Shown here: positions 47,039-57,642 of the stretch, one piece after another
How positions within the stretch are numbered: the stretch's first letter is position 1
Layout of the letters: each line of letters begins with the position of its first letter
Assembly (NCBI GenBank): GCA_033398695.1
Contig: CM065802.1
Span: 81,268,096-81,332,095 of the forward strand
Direction of reading: 5' to 3'
Source: Orobanche coerulescens
Taxonomy: Eukaryota > Streptophyta > Magnoliopsida > Lamiales > Orobanchaceae
Length of the DNA stretch: 64,000 nt
The notes under the pieces: generated by a model
Seen by the model: only the letters and a program-made list of their open reading frames with translations
What the model was told of the DNA's origin: nothing
Database searches by the model: none
Translations under genes and position numbers: made by a program

Positions 47039-48020
47039 GACCCCTTAGATCCTTCATCATTCATCATTCATCTTATAATTTTTCCACTTTTTGTGTGAAG
47101 AACACACTTGTGTTCTTGAGTGATTTGTGTAAGTGTGGTATAGCATATGTTGTTCAGAGAGTTTATTGCTTCTTTCTCCTTTATCTACTAAGGGAGTGAG
47201 GATCAATTCTTTCTCTTGTTCAACTAATAATGACCACTCAAGCTTCTATTATGTATATTAAACCCTTCATGGGCTAAGTTACCTTTAATTGGGATTATAA
47301 ACAAGGTTAGTCATGTTATTTAAGTTTGTATAAAGATCTATTGTGAAGTACTTATTATTGTGTGTGATTTTCATTGTTTTAACAATCTTTATTTATTTGG
47401 CCAATAAATGACGATATTTATGGTCTTCATATGTTTCGAAAGAAAATATGTTTGATTAGATCAAATGATCTTCACTCTAAGTTGTTCTAGGGGATAGAAA
47501 TATACCTCTAGACCTTAAATGATTCTTTGAGTTATTTTCATAAATCCTAATGCTATGTATTGAAGCCAATCAACATAGAAATATAGTGGATTGATTCAAT
47601 ATATAAGGGGCGTTTTATAGTTCGAAAGAGAAACCGTCTTTTTAAGGAAAATCGAATCTACACAATATAATAAGTAAATTCATCTTATGATCTCCTATAC
47701 ATCTTCTATAAGTAATGACGAACTAAGTTTGTAATCCCAACTATTCCATTTTATCGTTAATCAATCTATTATTGTTGCAATCTTTTTATTTCCTTAAAAT
47801 ATTAGAACTATTATTGTATTTTCTTTGCAATTATTAAACCAAACTCTTTAATTGTGTGTTTCACTCATCTTAGTATCTCTAAAAATATACTAATAATGTA
47901 TAATTCAAATTATAACCAAACTTCCTCGTAGGATCGATAAACCGGACTCAAAAAGTCCACTTACTACTTGATACGATATCATGCAGTTGCGATAGTTACA
48001 CTAAGAACGTGTCAAGTTTT

Positions 48021-48038
48021 TGGCGCCGTTTCCGGGGA
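48021..48038 (+). promoter_or_regulatory. Primer binding site of LOG-carrying element
   Basis: TGGCGCCGTTTCCGGGGA, six bases after the LTR end, differing by one base from the TGGCGCCGTTGCCGGGGA site usual in Athila/Tat-type gypsy elements. Confidence 0.85.
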
Positions 48039-48243
48039 AGTATAAGTGTTATTTTTGAAATCTTACATTGTAAACTATTTTTATAGATACAATTTCTTGA
48101 CGTTGTAACTTAGTACTCAATTGTGTTTGTCCGGTCAAGTGGCGGATAACGGTACTCCGTGACTATTAAAGCCGGATTTTTCAGTTTCCCACAACAACTG
48201 ATATTTGTAGATATTCTATCCTCTTTTCATTTTTTTTTTGGTC

Positions 48244-48723
48244 ATGGATGAAACTTTGAATAAAATCGAAAAAAGATTTCCCTTTCTGATCAAAAATGTC
48301 ATTTTAAAGATTTATAAGATGAGACTTGAAAGGATGAGGTTGCTTATGAATAAAAGCATACCTTTTGACATAAGATTCATTATTGAAGCCAAAGTAAGAA
48401 TAGAAGGTGAATTCACAGAAACACCGATTAGATTTTTACCAGGGCTAGGAAAAAGTTCATATGCCAAGAAACGACGAGCAAAGATGATAGCCGTTTGCTA
48501 TAAATGTGCTAGATGGAACTGTAATTTAAAATGTCGATCTTTAGGAATTCCATCTACAAATAGAGAAGATAAAATTCAATTCATTAAGGATGGTCTGAAT
48601 AAAGAGAATCTAGATAATATCGAAATTTCTCTTGACACGCATCCTAGTGGACTCGTACATTACGGAATTCGATGTTTGTGGAATAAATTCAAACCAGAAT
48701 ATGAACGACGTCTTGGAATCTGA
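48244..48723 (+). CDS. 160-aa basic cysteine-rich protein, carlavirus NABP-like
   Basis: Intact ORF from the ATG at 48244, the first ATG after the primer site in this frame. Residues ~1-65 are Lys/Arg/Ile-rich and partly helical. Residues ~68-82 (L-P-G-L-G-K-S-S-Y-A-K-K-R-R-A) are strongly basic and are followed by C-Y-K-C, then C-N-L-K-C, then a conserved-looking F-I-K-D-G-L. A basic stretch directly before a Cys cluster, followed by F-I-x-x-G, is the layout of the cysteine-rich nucleic-acid-binding proteins of carlaviruses (some act as silencing suppressors). The expected His/Cys spacing is not exact. It is not a standard gag zinc knuckle (no C-x2-C-x4-H-x4-C). The family link is inference; alternatives are a diverged gag remnant or an unknown plant protein. 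Confidence 0.55.
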   Translation: MDETLNKIEKRFPFLIKNVILKIYKMRLERMRLLMNKSIPFDIRFIIEAKVRIEGEFTETPIRFLPGLGKSSYAKKRRAKMIAVCYKCARWNCNLKCRSLGIPSTNREDKIQFIKDGLNKENLDNIEISLDTHPSGLVHYGIRCLWNKFKPEYERRLGI

Positions 48724-49099
48724 CTTTAAAAGACCCTGTTTGCCAATTTGTAAGAAAATTAGATGGGAAGCTTCTCCCCGACTCATAGAAGGCGTTTAGG
48801 CCGTTTACAAACGTAAAATCAGAGGAAGATGTGAGCCACAATCACAACTACTGTACATACGCGTAAGTATCTTTTATTTTTGTCGTATGGTGAGATTTTC
48901 TGAATAAAAAAAATGTGATACGTGATAAATGCATTCATTATTCTATTGAGTAGTTGAAGCGCAATCAACGCAATCACAAACTTGTTAAATAATTTTTACC
49001 TTCTTTTTCTTCTACAAATAAACATTGTGCTTGTTTCTTTTATTCATCCCTCAAACTTGTACTTTTCTCTGTTTCTCTCTAAATAATTTCTTTTCTAAA
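48724..49099. other. Inter-ORF region, possible LOG leader or promoter
   Basis: AT-rich. A strong splice-donor-like GTAAGTAT is at 48863-48870. The last ~90 bp before the LOG ATG are pyrimidine-rich, like a plant 5' untranslated region. This could be the leader carried along when the LOG transcript was captured; no certain TATA box. Confidence 0.4.
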
Positions 49100-49724
49100 A
49101 TGGAGTCATCATCTTCATCAAAAAAATTTAGCACAGTCTGCATTTTTGGTGGAGCTAGTTATGGAAATGAGGTTTACTAAAGCAGCCCACAACTTGGGTC
49201 GTACCTTAGGAGAAAAATGCATTCATGTAGTTTACGGAGGAGGAAGTCTAGGATTAATGGGATGCGCTGCTGCTTCTGCCTATATGGAAGGAGTAAGAGT
49301 GTTGGGAATAATTCCAAAACCTCTGGCTGAAAGTAAAATCACCGGGTCAACTATTGGAGATGAGTTTAGATCTGTAAATATGCAAGATCGCATAACTCAC
49401 ATGATAAATAATTCTGGCACCTTTATCACCCTTCCCGGTGGTTTTGGCACTCTTGAGGAATTTTTTCATGTGGTTATCAGAGCCCAGCTAAATGTTCATC
49501 AAAGATCAATAGGTCTGCTTAATGTCAATGGTTTCTTTGATGGTTTACTATCTTTCATCGACTACTCTGCTGAAAAGGGATTTATTTCCGAGCGTGCTAA
49601 ACGAATCATAGTCGTTGCAATAACACCAGATGAACTAATCAAAAAACTCAATGAATTTGTTCCTCAACCAGATCCAGCTCTAGCTAAAATTGTCTGGATG
49701 GAAGATTTTACCGTGAGAAAATGA
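49100..49724 (+). CDS. LOG: LOG-like cytokinin riboside 5'-monophosphate phosphoribohydrolase, one frameshift
   Basis: LOG enzymes release active cytokinin bases from their riboside monophosphates. The ATG at 49100 codes for a Ser-rich start and S-T-V-C-I-F-G-G-A-S-Y-G-N, the first strand and nucleotide loop, and meets a TAA at 49178. The rest is open one frame over to 49724: K-A-A-H-N-L-G, V-V-Y-G-G-G-S-L-G-L-M-G, V-L-G-I-I-P-K-P-L, M-Q-D-R-I-T-H-M, L-P-G-G-F-G-T-L-E-E-F-F, G-L-L-N-V-N-G-F-F and F-I-D. The P-G-G-x-G-T-x-x-E motif with its Glu, and the conserved Arg, are present; the Lys after that Arg is Ile. Total length fits the family (~210). Plant LOG genes normally have several introns; this has none. 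A single-base indel near 49165-49178 makes it a probable pseudogene, unless the base is an error or translation starts at 49161. Confidence 0.85.
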
Positions 49725-50227
49725 AAAGTGGATTCATTCCTCTACCTTTGATAACCCATGTCGGACCTCTTGTATTTTTACTTTCTGTCGTGTGTAATAA
49801 TCGTGCTAAATGGTGGCAGCTTAAGGAGTTTCTTCTTGATCTCTTGACGCGCATCTATTCGCGATTTATGTATTGTTATTTTATTACTGTAATTTTTATT
49901 ATATTTTTTTTATAAAAGCATTGATGGCAACGTAAGGCGACTCTTCGGACTTTCTTGATGCGCATCTTAAAAATTGTGTTATACTTCCGAGTATATTTTA
50001 TTTTGTTTTGTTGTGTGCCTCGTATATTTATTCTCTTACAGATTCTAAAAAGGCGTTAACTCAAGCATCAACTTTCTTAACAGGGGGTATTCTGCTTTTC
50101 TGCATTGCTTTTTATTTTATTTTTTTAAAAAACTGAGGACAGTTTTATTTTCAAGTTTGGGGGTGGTATGTTTTGATGTGTTAGTATTTTGGTGTGTTTT
50201 GATTATTTTGCGTATTTGCCTTAATTT

Positions 50228-50265
<38 letters not shown>

Positions 50266-50570
50266 TTTTGATTTATGAGATTTCTAGATCTGGCCATAAC
50301 ACCAATAAATTAGCTATATACAAGCTTCTAAAATCGTTTTAACCGGTAAAAAAATTGTATATTCCAAAATTTTTGAGCCTTAATCTCTCTTTCCAAGCCT
50401 TGTAGTTATCATATAAAATCGAGTCATTCGTTACCTTGAGAAAAGAAGAATCAGTCGGTTGATGAAAAATAGAACTGAAATTTACTTAATTTGTGGAGTT
50501 TTTGATTTTTCATGCTTAAACTAAGAAATGATTTTCTGCAAAAATTCTATTCCCTAAAAAAAGGAGTCAT
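49725..50570. other. AT-rich 3' region of LOG-carrying element
   Basis: No credible gene. An ORF at 49721-49915 overlaps the LOG stop and is hydrophobic but unrecognised. A short imperfect direct repeat (TGGCAGCTTAAGGAGTTTCTTC..GCGCATC, 49813-49856 and 49926-49970) follows LOG. A (TA)n run lies at 50234-50265. CAAGTTTGGGGGTGG at 50152-50166 resembles a second purine tract. Confidence 0.5.
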
Positions 50571-50870
50571 TGGTGAAAATAGCTACACGTTAGCAAATAA
50601 CGGTGTGAAAGCTATCACCTAAAAAAAATGACGAAAAGGAGAAGTGTTAAGCAGCAACAGCTGCCTAATTTTGGGGGTCTTAAATTTTGCGAAAAATAAA
50701 GGACTAACCATTGTTGGTGCGTAGTTGCCGTCTCACAGAAAAATTGGTGAAAAGAGCTACACGTTAGCAAATAACGGTGTGAAAGCTATCACCTTTTAAA
50801 AAAAAGAGATAGAAATTGTGTTGGTGAAAAGAGCTACATGCTAGCAAATAACGCTGTGAAAGCTATCACT
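50571..50870. repeat. Three-copy 50-bp stem-forming repeat
   Basis: Copies at 50571-50620, 50744-50793 and 50821-50870, each beginning TGGTGAAAA and ending GCTATCAC. Within a copy, GGTGA..TAGCT can pair with AGCTATCACC, with the constant ACGTTAGCAAATAACGGTGTGA-type segment as loop (minor changes). The ends are the best conserved parts. Confidence 0.85.
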
Positions 50871-51331
50871 AAAAGGGATTTAGTTTATGAGCAGATTTGA
50901 ATTAATTAGCGGCTGAATTTCAATACACTCAATTTCGTGAAAAATCACAATATTTGATGACGCCAATGAAATTCTTCTTCATATTGAGTCGAAAAATAAA
51001 CGAGTGATCGAGTGCAACCATTAAAGGGAGTCGTGTGTATCACGAGTGGGAAATAAATAATCAGCCTTTTGGGGGGAAAACCTTGAATTTGGAATTACAA
51101 AATAAAAACCATGTTTTAACTTCAAAATCATTAGTAGATTTATTTTGAATCATGATTCATTTATATCTACTGTATAAAGCTGGTTGTTGTGTATTAATGG
51201 CATTTTGATCTCCTTTTCTCTTTTTATATAATTTTTTTTATGTGTGTCTTAATTTTCTTATTTTTGTCTTATTTTTATTTTTATTTTTGGAGCGTGAATA
51301 ATAAAGAATCTTGCTCGGGACTAGCAAGAAT

Positions 51332-51346
51332 TCAAGTTTGGGGGTA
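51332..51346 (+). promoter_or_regulatory. Polypurine tract, LOG-carrying element
   Basis: CAAGTTTGGGGGTA directly before the 3' LTR. Confidence 0.8.
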
Positions 51347-52948
51347 TGATAAGTGTCAGTTTTATACACTTATCCATGGTTTGTATCAATAAATATCACC
51401 CATAATTGAGCGAGTCTACTCGTTTTTTGCTTTAAATTAATTAGTTTTTAATAATTTTATTTTTATCTGATGATGATGTAAATCTAGTCTTAATCGGATT
51501 GAATAACTGATTTACTCAAGAAATAACATGTTTATAAAATATTCTCTTTGTTGAATTTTAATATATTCATGTTTTAGGGCTTTCCGATACGAATTCGGCA
51601 GTCTTTCCGGATTCAAAATCAGAGTTATATATCAAAAGTTATCATCCGAAGAAGATTTGGGGCAAAAACGCAAAGTCTGAGAAATTCTGGGCTGAAAATG
51701 TAACTCTCAAAGAAACCAGTGAGCAAATTGACGAAGCCAAGTTACGGCCGTAACTACTGAATGTTACGGCCGTAAGCCGTCCAAGTTACAGCCGTAACTA
51801 CTGAATGTTACGGCCGTAACTCTTGACAGATTGTGATTATTTGTCTAATTTTTTATACTTTTTGTGTATTATTGAGGGGATGACTGGCATTGATCCGATC
51901 TATTGTAATAATGCTGGAGTTTTGGAGCTATTAGATGACTTTAGGTGTATAAATAGACCTTTTAGATCCTTCATCATTCATCATTCATCTTATAATTTTT
52001 CCACTTTTTGTAATACTTTTTTTTTTGTGTGAAGAACACACTTGTGTTCTTGAGTGATTTGTGTAAGTGTGGTATAGCATATGTTGTTTAGAGAGTTTAT
52101 TGCTTCTTTCTCCTTTATCTACTAAGGGAGTGAGGATCAATTCTTTCTCTTGTTCAACTAATAATGACCACTCAAGCTTCTATTATGTATATTAAACCCT
52201 TCATGGGCTAAGTTACCTTTAGTTGGGATTATAAACAAGGTTAGTCATGTTATTTAAGTTTGTATAAAGATCTATTGTGAATTACTTATTATTGTGTGTG
52301 ATTTTCATTATTTTAACAATCTATATTTATTTGGCCAATAAATGATGATATTTATGGTCTTCATATGTTTCGAAAGAAAATATGTTTGATTAGATCAAAT
52401 GATCTTCACTCTAAGTTGTTCTAGGGGATAGAAATATACCTCTAGACCTTAGATGATTCTTTGAGTTATTTTCATAAATCCTAATGCTATGTATTGAAGC
52501 CAATCAACATAGAAATATAGTGGATTGATTCAATATATAAGGGGCGTTTTATAGTTCGAAAGAGAAACCGTCTTTTTAAGGAAAATCGAATCTACACAAC
52601 ATAATAAGTAAATTCATCTTATGATATCCTATACATCTTCTATAAATATTGACGAACTAAGTTTGTAATCCCAACTATTCCATTTTATCGTTAATCAATC
52701 TATTATTGTTGCAGTCTTTTTATTTCCTTAAAGTATTAGAACTATTATTGCATTTTCTTTGCAATTATTAAACCAAACTCTTTAATTGTGTGTTTCACTC
52801 ATCTTAGTATCTATAAAAATAGACTAATAGTGTATAATTCAAATTATAACCAAACTTCCTCGTGGGATCGATAAACCGGACTCAAAAAGTCCACTTACTA
52901 CTTGATACGATATCGTGCACTTGCGATAGTTACACTAAGAACGTGTCA
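51347..52948 (+). repeat. 3' LTR of LOG-carrying element
   Basis: 1,602 bp, partner of 46428-48014, with a few small indels and scattered substitutions, many at CpG. Confidence 0.95.
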
Positions 52949-52953
52949 GTATT
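52949..52953. repeat. Target-site duplication GTATT (right), LOG-carrying element
   Basis: Partner of 46423-46427. Confidence 0.97.
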
Positions 52954-54327
52954 TGCATTGAAGATTTGGCGTCATTATCTTTATGGCGTCACCTGTCAGA
53001 TTTTCACTGATCATAAGAGCTTGAAGTATATATTTACTCAGAAGGAGTTAAATATGTGTCAGAGATGGTGGGTAGAACTGATTAAGGACTATGATATCGA
53101 GATACAGTATCACCCGAGTAAGGCGAATGTTGTCGCCGATGCCTTGAGCCGTAAGTCCGTTCAGGAGCAGATGCTTGCTCGCTTAACCATTCAGAAGGAA
53201 CTTCAGCAGGAATTCCTAAGGCATGAGATTGAGGTTTGGTTACAGCGTGTTCAAGGACAGTTATGTATGCTGGAGATTTCATCGCCACTTGAAGAGCCGA
53301 TCAGAGTGAATCAGGGTTCAGACCCATTTCTATTGCGCATTCGGGATGATGTGACCCAGTGGAAAGCCCCTGGATTTGTGGTCCACGAGGATGGACTTTT
53401 GCGATTTAAGAACCAGTTATGTGTTCCGACAGATGACGAGTTGAAAAACTCGATTTTGAGAGAGGCCCATGCTACCCCTTATTCTATTCATCCGGGGTCT
53501 AGCAAGATGTACAAAGACTTGAAACAAAATTACTGGTGGAGTAATATGAAGCGAGAAGTCGCAGAGTTTGTTTCGAGATGTCTCACCTACCAACAAGTAA
53601 AGATAGAACATCAGCGACCGGCGGGCATTCTCAAACCACTTCCTATCCCAGAGTGGAAGTGGGAGGATATTTCAATGGATTTCATCACGAGTTTGCCGGC
53701 GAGTCGGCGGGCCATAAATATAATTTGGGTGATTGTGGACCGTTTAACTAAGTCATCTCATTTCCTTGAGATTAAGGATACGTGGGGTCCCGAGAGACTT
53801 GCCCAGTTGTTCATCAAAAAGATAGTGAGATTGCACGGTACTACTAAGAGTATCGTTTCTGATCGTGACGGGCGATTCGTGTCACATTTTTGGAAATCAG
53901 TTCATCGTGCCATGGGAAATCAGCTCAACTTCAGCATGGCTTTTCACCCTCTGTCTGACGGACAATCAGAAAGAACTATTCAGACGTTGGAGGACATGTT
54001 GAGGGCATGCGTCCTCGATTGGAAAGATGATTGGAAAGCCCAACTACCGTTGATCGAATTCACGTATAATAACAGTTGGCATGCTTCGATTCAGATGGAA
54101 CCTTACGAGGCCTTATACGGTCGTCGTTGTCGATCTCCCCTATGCTAGGATGACTTATCAGAATTAATCGGTACTGAGCCCGATATGCTTATAGCCGCCC
54201 GCGAGAAGGTAGCTTTGATAAGGAGTCATTTGTTGACGGCTTAGAGTCGACAAAAATCATATGCAGATAACCGTCGTCGACCCTTGGAGTTCGAGACAGG
54301 CGATCACTTTTTGGTCAAGGTATCCCC
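52949..54327 (+). pseudogene. Element A RNase H and integrase
   Basis: Resumes with [11 protein letters not shown]. RNase H continues to [15 protein letters not shown]. The integrase zinc region reads R-C-L-T-Y-Q-Q, where relatives have C-L-T-C-Q-Q, so one zinc ligand is lost. The core has S-M-D-F-I-T, S-D-R-D-G-R-F and D-G-Q-S-E-R-T. A TAG at 54146-54148 replaces the Trp of S-P-L-C-W. The sequence is cut at K-V-S-P by the LTR of element C. Confidence 0.92.
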
Positions 54328-56240
54328 TGTAACACCCCCAATATATTCGGGAATATTACAGCGCCGTAAATCCTTTACATAAGGATTTACAAGGCTGAAG
54401 AATTGAACAAGTATAAAAAGGTACTGACGAATGGAAATAACGGAATTACAGTACATCAGTTCTGACCAAATACAGAAATAGTACAATTGTTCAACAGAAC
54501 TCAATAATACATCACCAAATTCAAACCCATCACAAATGACTTCGTACTCGAGTACTTATTGAAATAACGAATAAACAACAGATAAATAAACCCGGTCGGG
54601 ACATCACTCTGCACCCTCGTCGTCATACAGTTCCAGTGGTTGTTTCCCCGCTCTCCTGGATCCTGAACACAAACAAAATGTTCACCCCCGAAGGGGTTAG
54701 CACAACAATGCTAGTACAAGTACCACAACATATTATTCATTTCTCACTAAGAATAATAATAACGTAAACGACAAAATACCAACGAGTCTTCTCCTACGAG
54801 AAACTCAAACATAACATACACAACTGATAATCACAACATGATATCGATACATACACATGGTAATTCCATCGATCCAGCTTCATCGCCTAGAACCCACGAT
54901 GATCCCGTCAGACCAACCCGTGGTGGAAAAACCCGTCCGATGATCCAGCGCACGCTAGCATAGATCCCCCGATGATCCCGTCGGACCAACACGAGGTGGA
55001 CATACAATAACGACATACATGCACGACAATATGTATAACAACAATACATAAAACAATTAAGGTACTTGCCTCGATTTGAAGACAATAACAATACTTCCAC
55101 GGAAATGAACACTCGACGGTCGTCCTCCTCAATAAATCACGTAACGAGACCAAACCTTAACAAAAGAAATGATATAGGATTTATCTCACGTCGTATGAAT
55201 GTTTAACAATTCGATTCACGGCCAAAAGTTCATAAAATACAATCTGCCTGAACTGCTTAGCGCACGCTAAGTACTCCGTGTAGCGTGCGTTAAGTCTGCT
55301 TTCACTGACCAGCCAACTGACTCGTCTGATGGTCTAGCGTACGTTACGTACCAAACGTAGCGCACGCTAACTAGTGCTCGATAGCGCACGTTAACATTCA
55401 TTGCATAGCGTGCGCTATCTATGCATGGCAGTTTACTGCTGAGCAGTAAACTGTTCTTGCCATGATTGAAACAATGAAATCTTGCGTGATAATTCATGTT
55501 ACTTCCATGAATACTATGTTCACACCCTTATGAATGATTTTACGGATAAAGACAACTTCGGATTCAAGGATATGCATACCAATTTAAAACCATATTCCAT
55601 TCCGACTTCAAATCTTCATACGACAATTCGAAAAGCTTAACGGTTGATATCAACACCTCTATATCAATCCATATTATCATATTGAAGTTGATAAACGTCC
55701 TATATATACTAGATAAATCCTTCCATGATCAAACCTTTAGATTTATCTAACAATAAGGATATTAACGTCTAGTCCAAGATTACTATGAAATCATCTATTA
55801 GATTCGGTTTACCAATGATAGAAGCTTCTCTTCACATATTCAGTGTACTAAGATTCGAATCATGATGATTATAATCAAGGTATTTAAGGCTTATTCATCT
55901 CACTATTCCAAACATGATATACTTGGATAATTCATCTATGAAAATCCATATCTTGTTAACATGATCATCCAAATCGTTAGAATCCAACTCTAAGTCTGGA
56001 GATAGATTGAACATACCTTAAAATGACGAAAATCACTGAACCGTAAGGTAGAATCCCACTCCGGTTGGTTGTATGCCACTCCAAGGTGCTATTCCACTTC
56101 CATGAACATTCCCAAGTGATAACCAATGTATAACACCAACAATATGTGTTCTAAGTGTATAGGAGTATTACTACAGCTCTCTGAACTCTCAAGGATGAAG
56201 AAGGGCGAAAGAAATGAAAGCCAAAACGGTTGTTGTCCCA

Positions 56241-56246
56241 TTTATA
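56241..56246 (-). promoter_or_regulatory. TATA box of element C LTR
   Basis: TATAAA on the minus strand, ~25 bp downstream of the TAGCGYRCGCTA cluster. Confidence 0.55.
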
Positions 56247-56269
56247 ATATTCTGCATTATTAACAAGTT

Positions 56270-56500
56270 AGCGCACGCTACTAAGCATCCCTTAGCGTGC
56301 GCTAATAATGGTTGACTTCAGAATTTGTCCGGGTGCGTCAGCGGGAATCTTATCCGGACCCATGTCCTGGCTGGCGCATGTGTTAGCCGTCCCGCTCAAT
56401 AATTGAGTTCTTAGCGCACGCAACTCCTATCTTCATAGCGTGCGCTAATAATGGCCCGATAGCGCGCGTTAAGATACATTCTTAGCATGCGCTATCACGA
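56270..56500. repeat. TAGCGYRCGCTA palindrome cluster, element C U3
   Basis: Seven or so copies such as TAGCGCACGCTA and TAGCGTGCGCTA upstream of the TATA box; a second group is at 55258-55425. Confidence 0.87.
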
Positions 56501-56686
56501 GGTTGCTTGAGCAATTTTTGCAAGTTTCTATACTTATGCATAATGATATCAATGCACGAAATATCATACTCCAATAATCAAAATCACCAATCCGAAATAA
56601 TACATGGTTTGAATACAGATGAAATACACTGTAATAAATCCGGATATTACATACTCTCCTACTAAAAAGGAGTTTCGTCCCGAAAC

Positions 56687-57642
56687 TCAAGACGAAAACA
56701 ACTCGGGATATCTAGACTTCATATCAGCTTCCGTTTCCCAGGTGGCTTCTTCCATTCCGTGACGTGACCACTGAACTTTGACCAAAACGATTGACTTGTT
56801 CCTCAGTTGCTTAACTCGACTCTCGAGTATCTTGACTGGTCTTTCTTCAAACGTCCCATCCTGCTCGACTTCGATCTCGCCGAAATCAATGATATGATTG
56901 GGATCTAGTATATACCTCCGTAACTGGGATACGTGGAACACGTTATGAACATGGCACAATGACGGCGGCAATGCTAATCTGTATGCCAACTCCCCAACTC
57001 TCTCGAGGATCTCAAATGGTCCGATATATCTCGGACTCAGCTTTCCTTTCCTTCCGAAACGAAAGATTCCCCGAGTAGGAGAAACCTTCAAAAGTACGTG
57101 ATCTCCAGTACTGAACTCCAATGGGCGGCGGCGTACGTCCGCATAGGATTTCTGGCGACTCTGGGCAGTCAACAGCCTCTCACGAATTAAGGCTATCTTC
57201 TCTCGAGTCTGCTCGATCAACTCTGGTTCTGTTCCGATCAAGTCCGATGAATCGTCCCAGCATAGGGGCGATCTGCATCTCCTTCCGTATAATGCCTCAA
57301 ACGGTGCCATCTTAATAGAAGCATGCCAACTATTGTTGTAGGTAAATTCAATCAACGGTAGATGAACTTCCCAATCGTTTGACCAATCTAAGGCACAGGC
57401 CCTTAGCATGTCTTCCACCGTTTGTATAGTTCTCTCAGATTGTCCGTCAGTCTGCGGGTGATAAGCTGTACTGAAGTTCAATTCGGTCCCCAAGGCCTTA
57501 TGAACTGCTTTCCAAAAGTGAGACACAAAATGGCCGTCTCGATCAGAAACAATGGTCTTCGGCGTACCATGCAATCGAACTATCTCCGAAATAAAGACTC
57601 GTGCCAACCTCTCTAGTCCCCACGTATCCTTAATACCTAGAA
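56687..57642 (-). pseudogene. Element C integrase C-terminal half and chromodomain
   Basis: A clean frame from the insertion point: [28 protein letters not shown], the G-P-F-E-I-L-E-R-V integrase tail, and the chromodomain ([26 protein letters not shown]). The stop TGA overlaps the palindrome at 56671-56687. No internal stops, so element C may have been intact when element D hit it. Confidence 0.92.

Larger units (their letters stand above)
46428..48014 (+). repeat. 5' LTR of LOG-carrying element
   Basis: 1,587 bp, TGATAAGTGTCAG to AACGTGTCA. Contains the GTTACGGCCGTAAC array (46817-46905) and a TATA box (47031). The ORF at 46945-47199 has no family resemblance and is LTR sequence. Confidence 0.95.
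46428..52948 (+). mobile_element. Non-autonomous LTR retrotransposon carrying a LOG-like gene
   Basis: 6,521 bp with LTRs 46428-48014 and 51347-52948, primer site 48021-48038, purine tract before 51347 and a 5-bp duplication. The interior (3.3 kb) has no gag, protease, RT or integrase. It carries a 160-codon ORF with viral-type nucleic-acid-binding features, an intronless LOG-like gene and a long AT-rich tail with a three-copy stem repeat. The primer site (TGGCGCCGTTTCCGGGGA) and the CAAGTTTGGGGG purine tract are of the Athila/Tat gypsy style, which probably supplies its enzymes. LTRs differ by roughly 2-3% over the first 500 bp by eye, so it is younger than its host element A. Confidence 0.9.
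28941..54327 (+). mobile_element. Ty3/gypsy Tekay-type retrotransposon A, split by two later insertions
   Basis: Plus-strand element: 5' LTR 28941-31178, primer site, gag, protease and RT start (to 33803), then RT (45622-46427), RNase H and integrase (52949-54327). The gaps are the copia element and the LOG-carrying LTR element. Frames rejoin across each gap when one copy of the target duplication is removed. At 54328 it is interrupted by element C; its chromodomain and 3' LTR are outside the window. Mutated zinc knuckles, protease and RT catalytic Asp show it is an old, dead copy. Confidence 0.9.
54328..56651 (-). repeat. 3' LTR of element C
   Basis: 2,324 bp, TGTAACACCCCC to GGATATTACA. 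U5 hairpin at 54366-54390 with a perfect 10-bp stem (GTAAATCCTT/AAGGATTTAC); ~70-bp repeats at 54862-55003; palindrome clusters 55258-55425 and 56270-56500; TATA box 56241-56246. Confidence 0.9.
54328..57642 (-). mobile_element. Ty3/gypsy Tekay-type retrotransposon C, partial
   Basis: Minus-strand element inserted in the integrase of element A. It shows the complete 3' LTR and the C-terminal part of pol. Its integrase is interrupted at 57643 by element D, and the remaining 5' part lies beyond the window. Closest in sequence to element E. Confidence 0.88.

Noticed and set aside
46945..47199. 84-codon ORF after the palindromes in the LOG element LTR
   Set aside because: Lies in LTR sequence around the TATA box, and the 3' LTR copy of the frame is changed and shortened.
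49100..49724. LOG as an ordinary host gene that happened to receive LTR insertions
   Set aside because: It has no introns, lies between LTRs that share one GTATT duplication, and the whole block interrupts an RNase H frame, so it moved in with the element.
50234..50265. (TA)n run as a regulatory element
   Set aside because: Simple microsatellite with no conserved surroundings.
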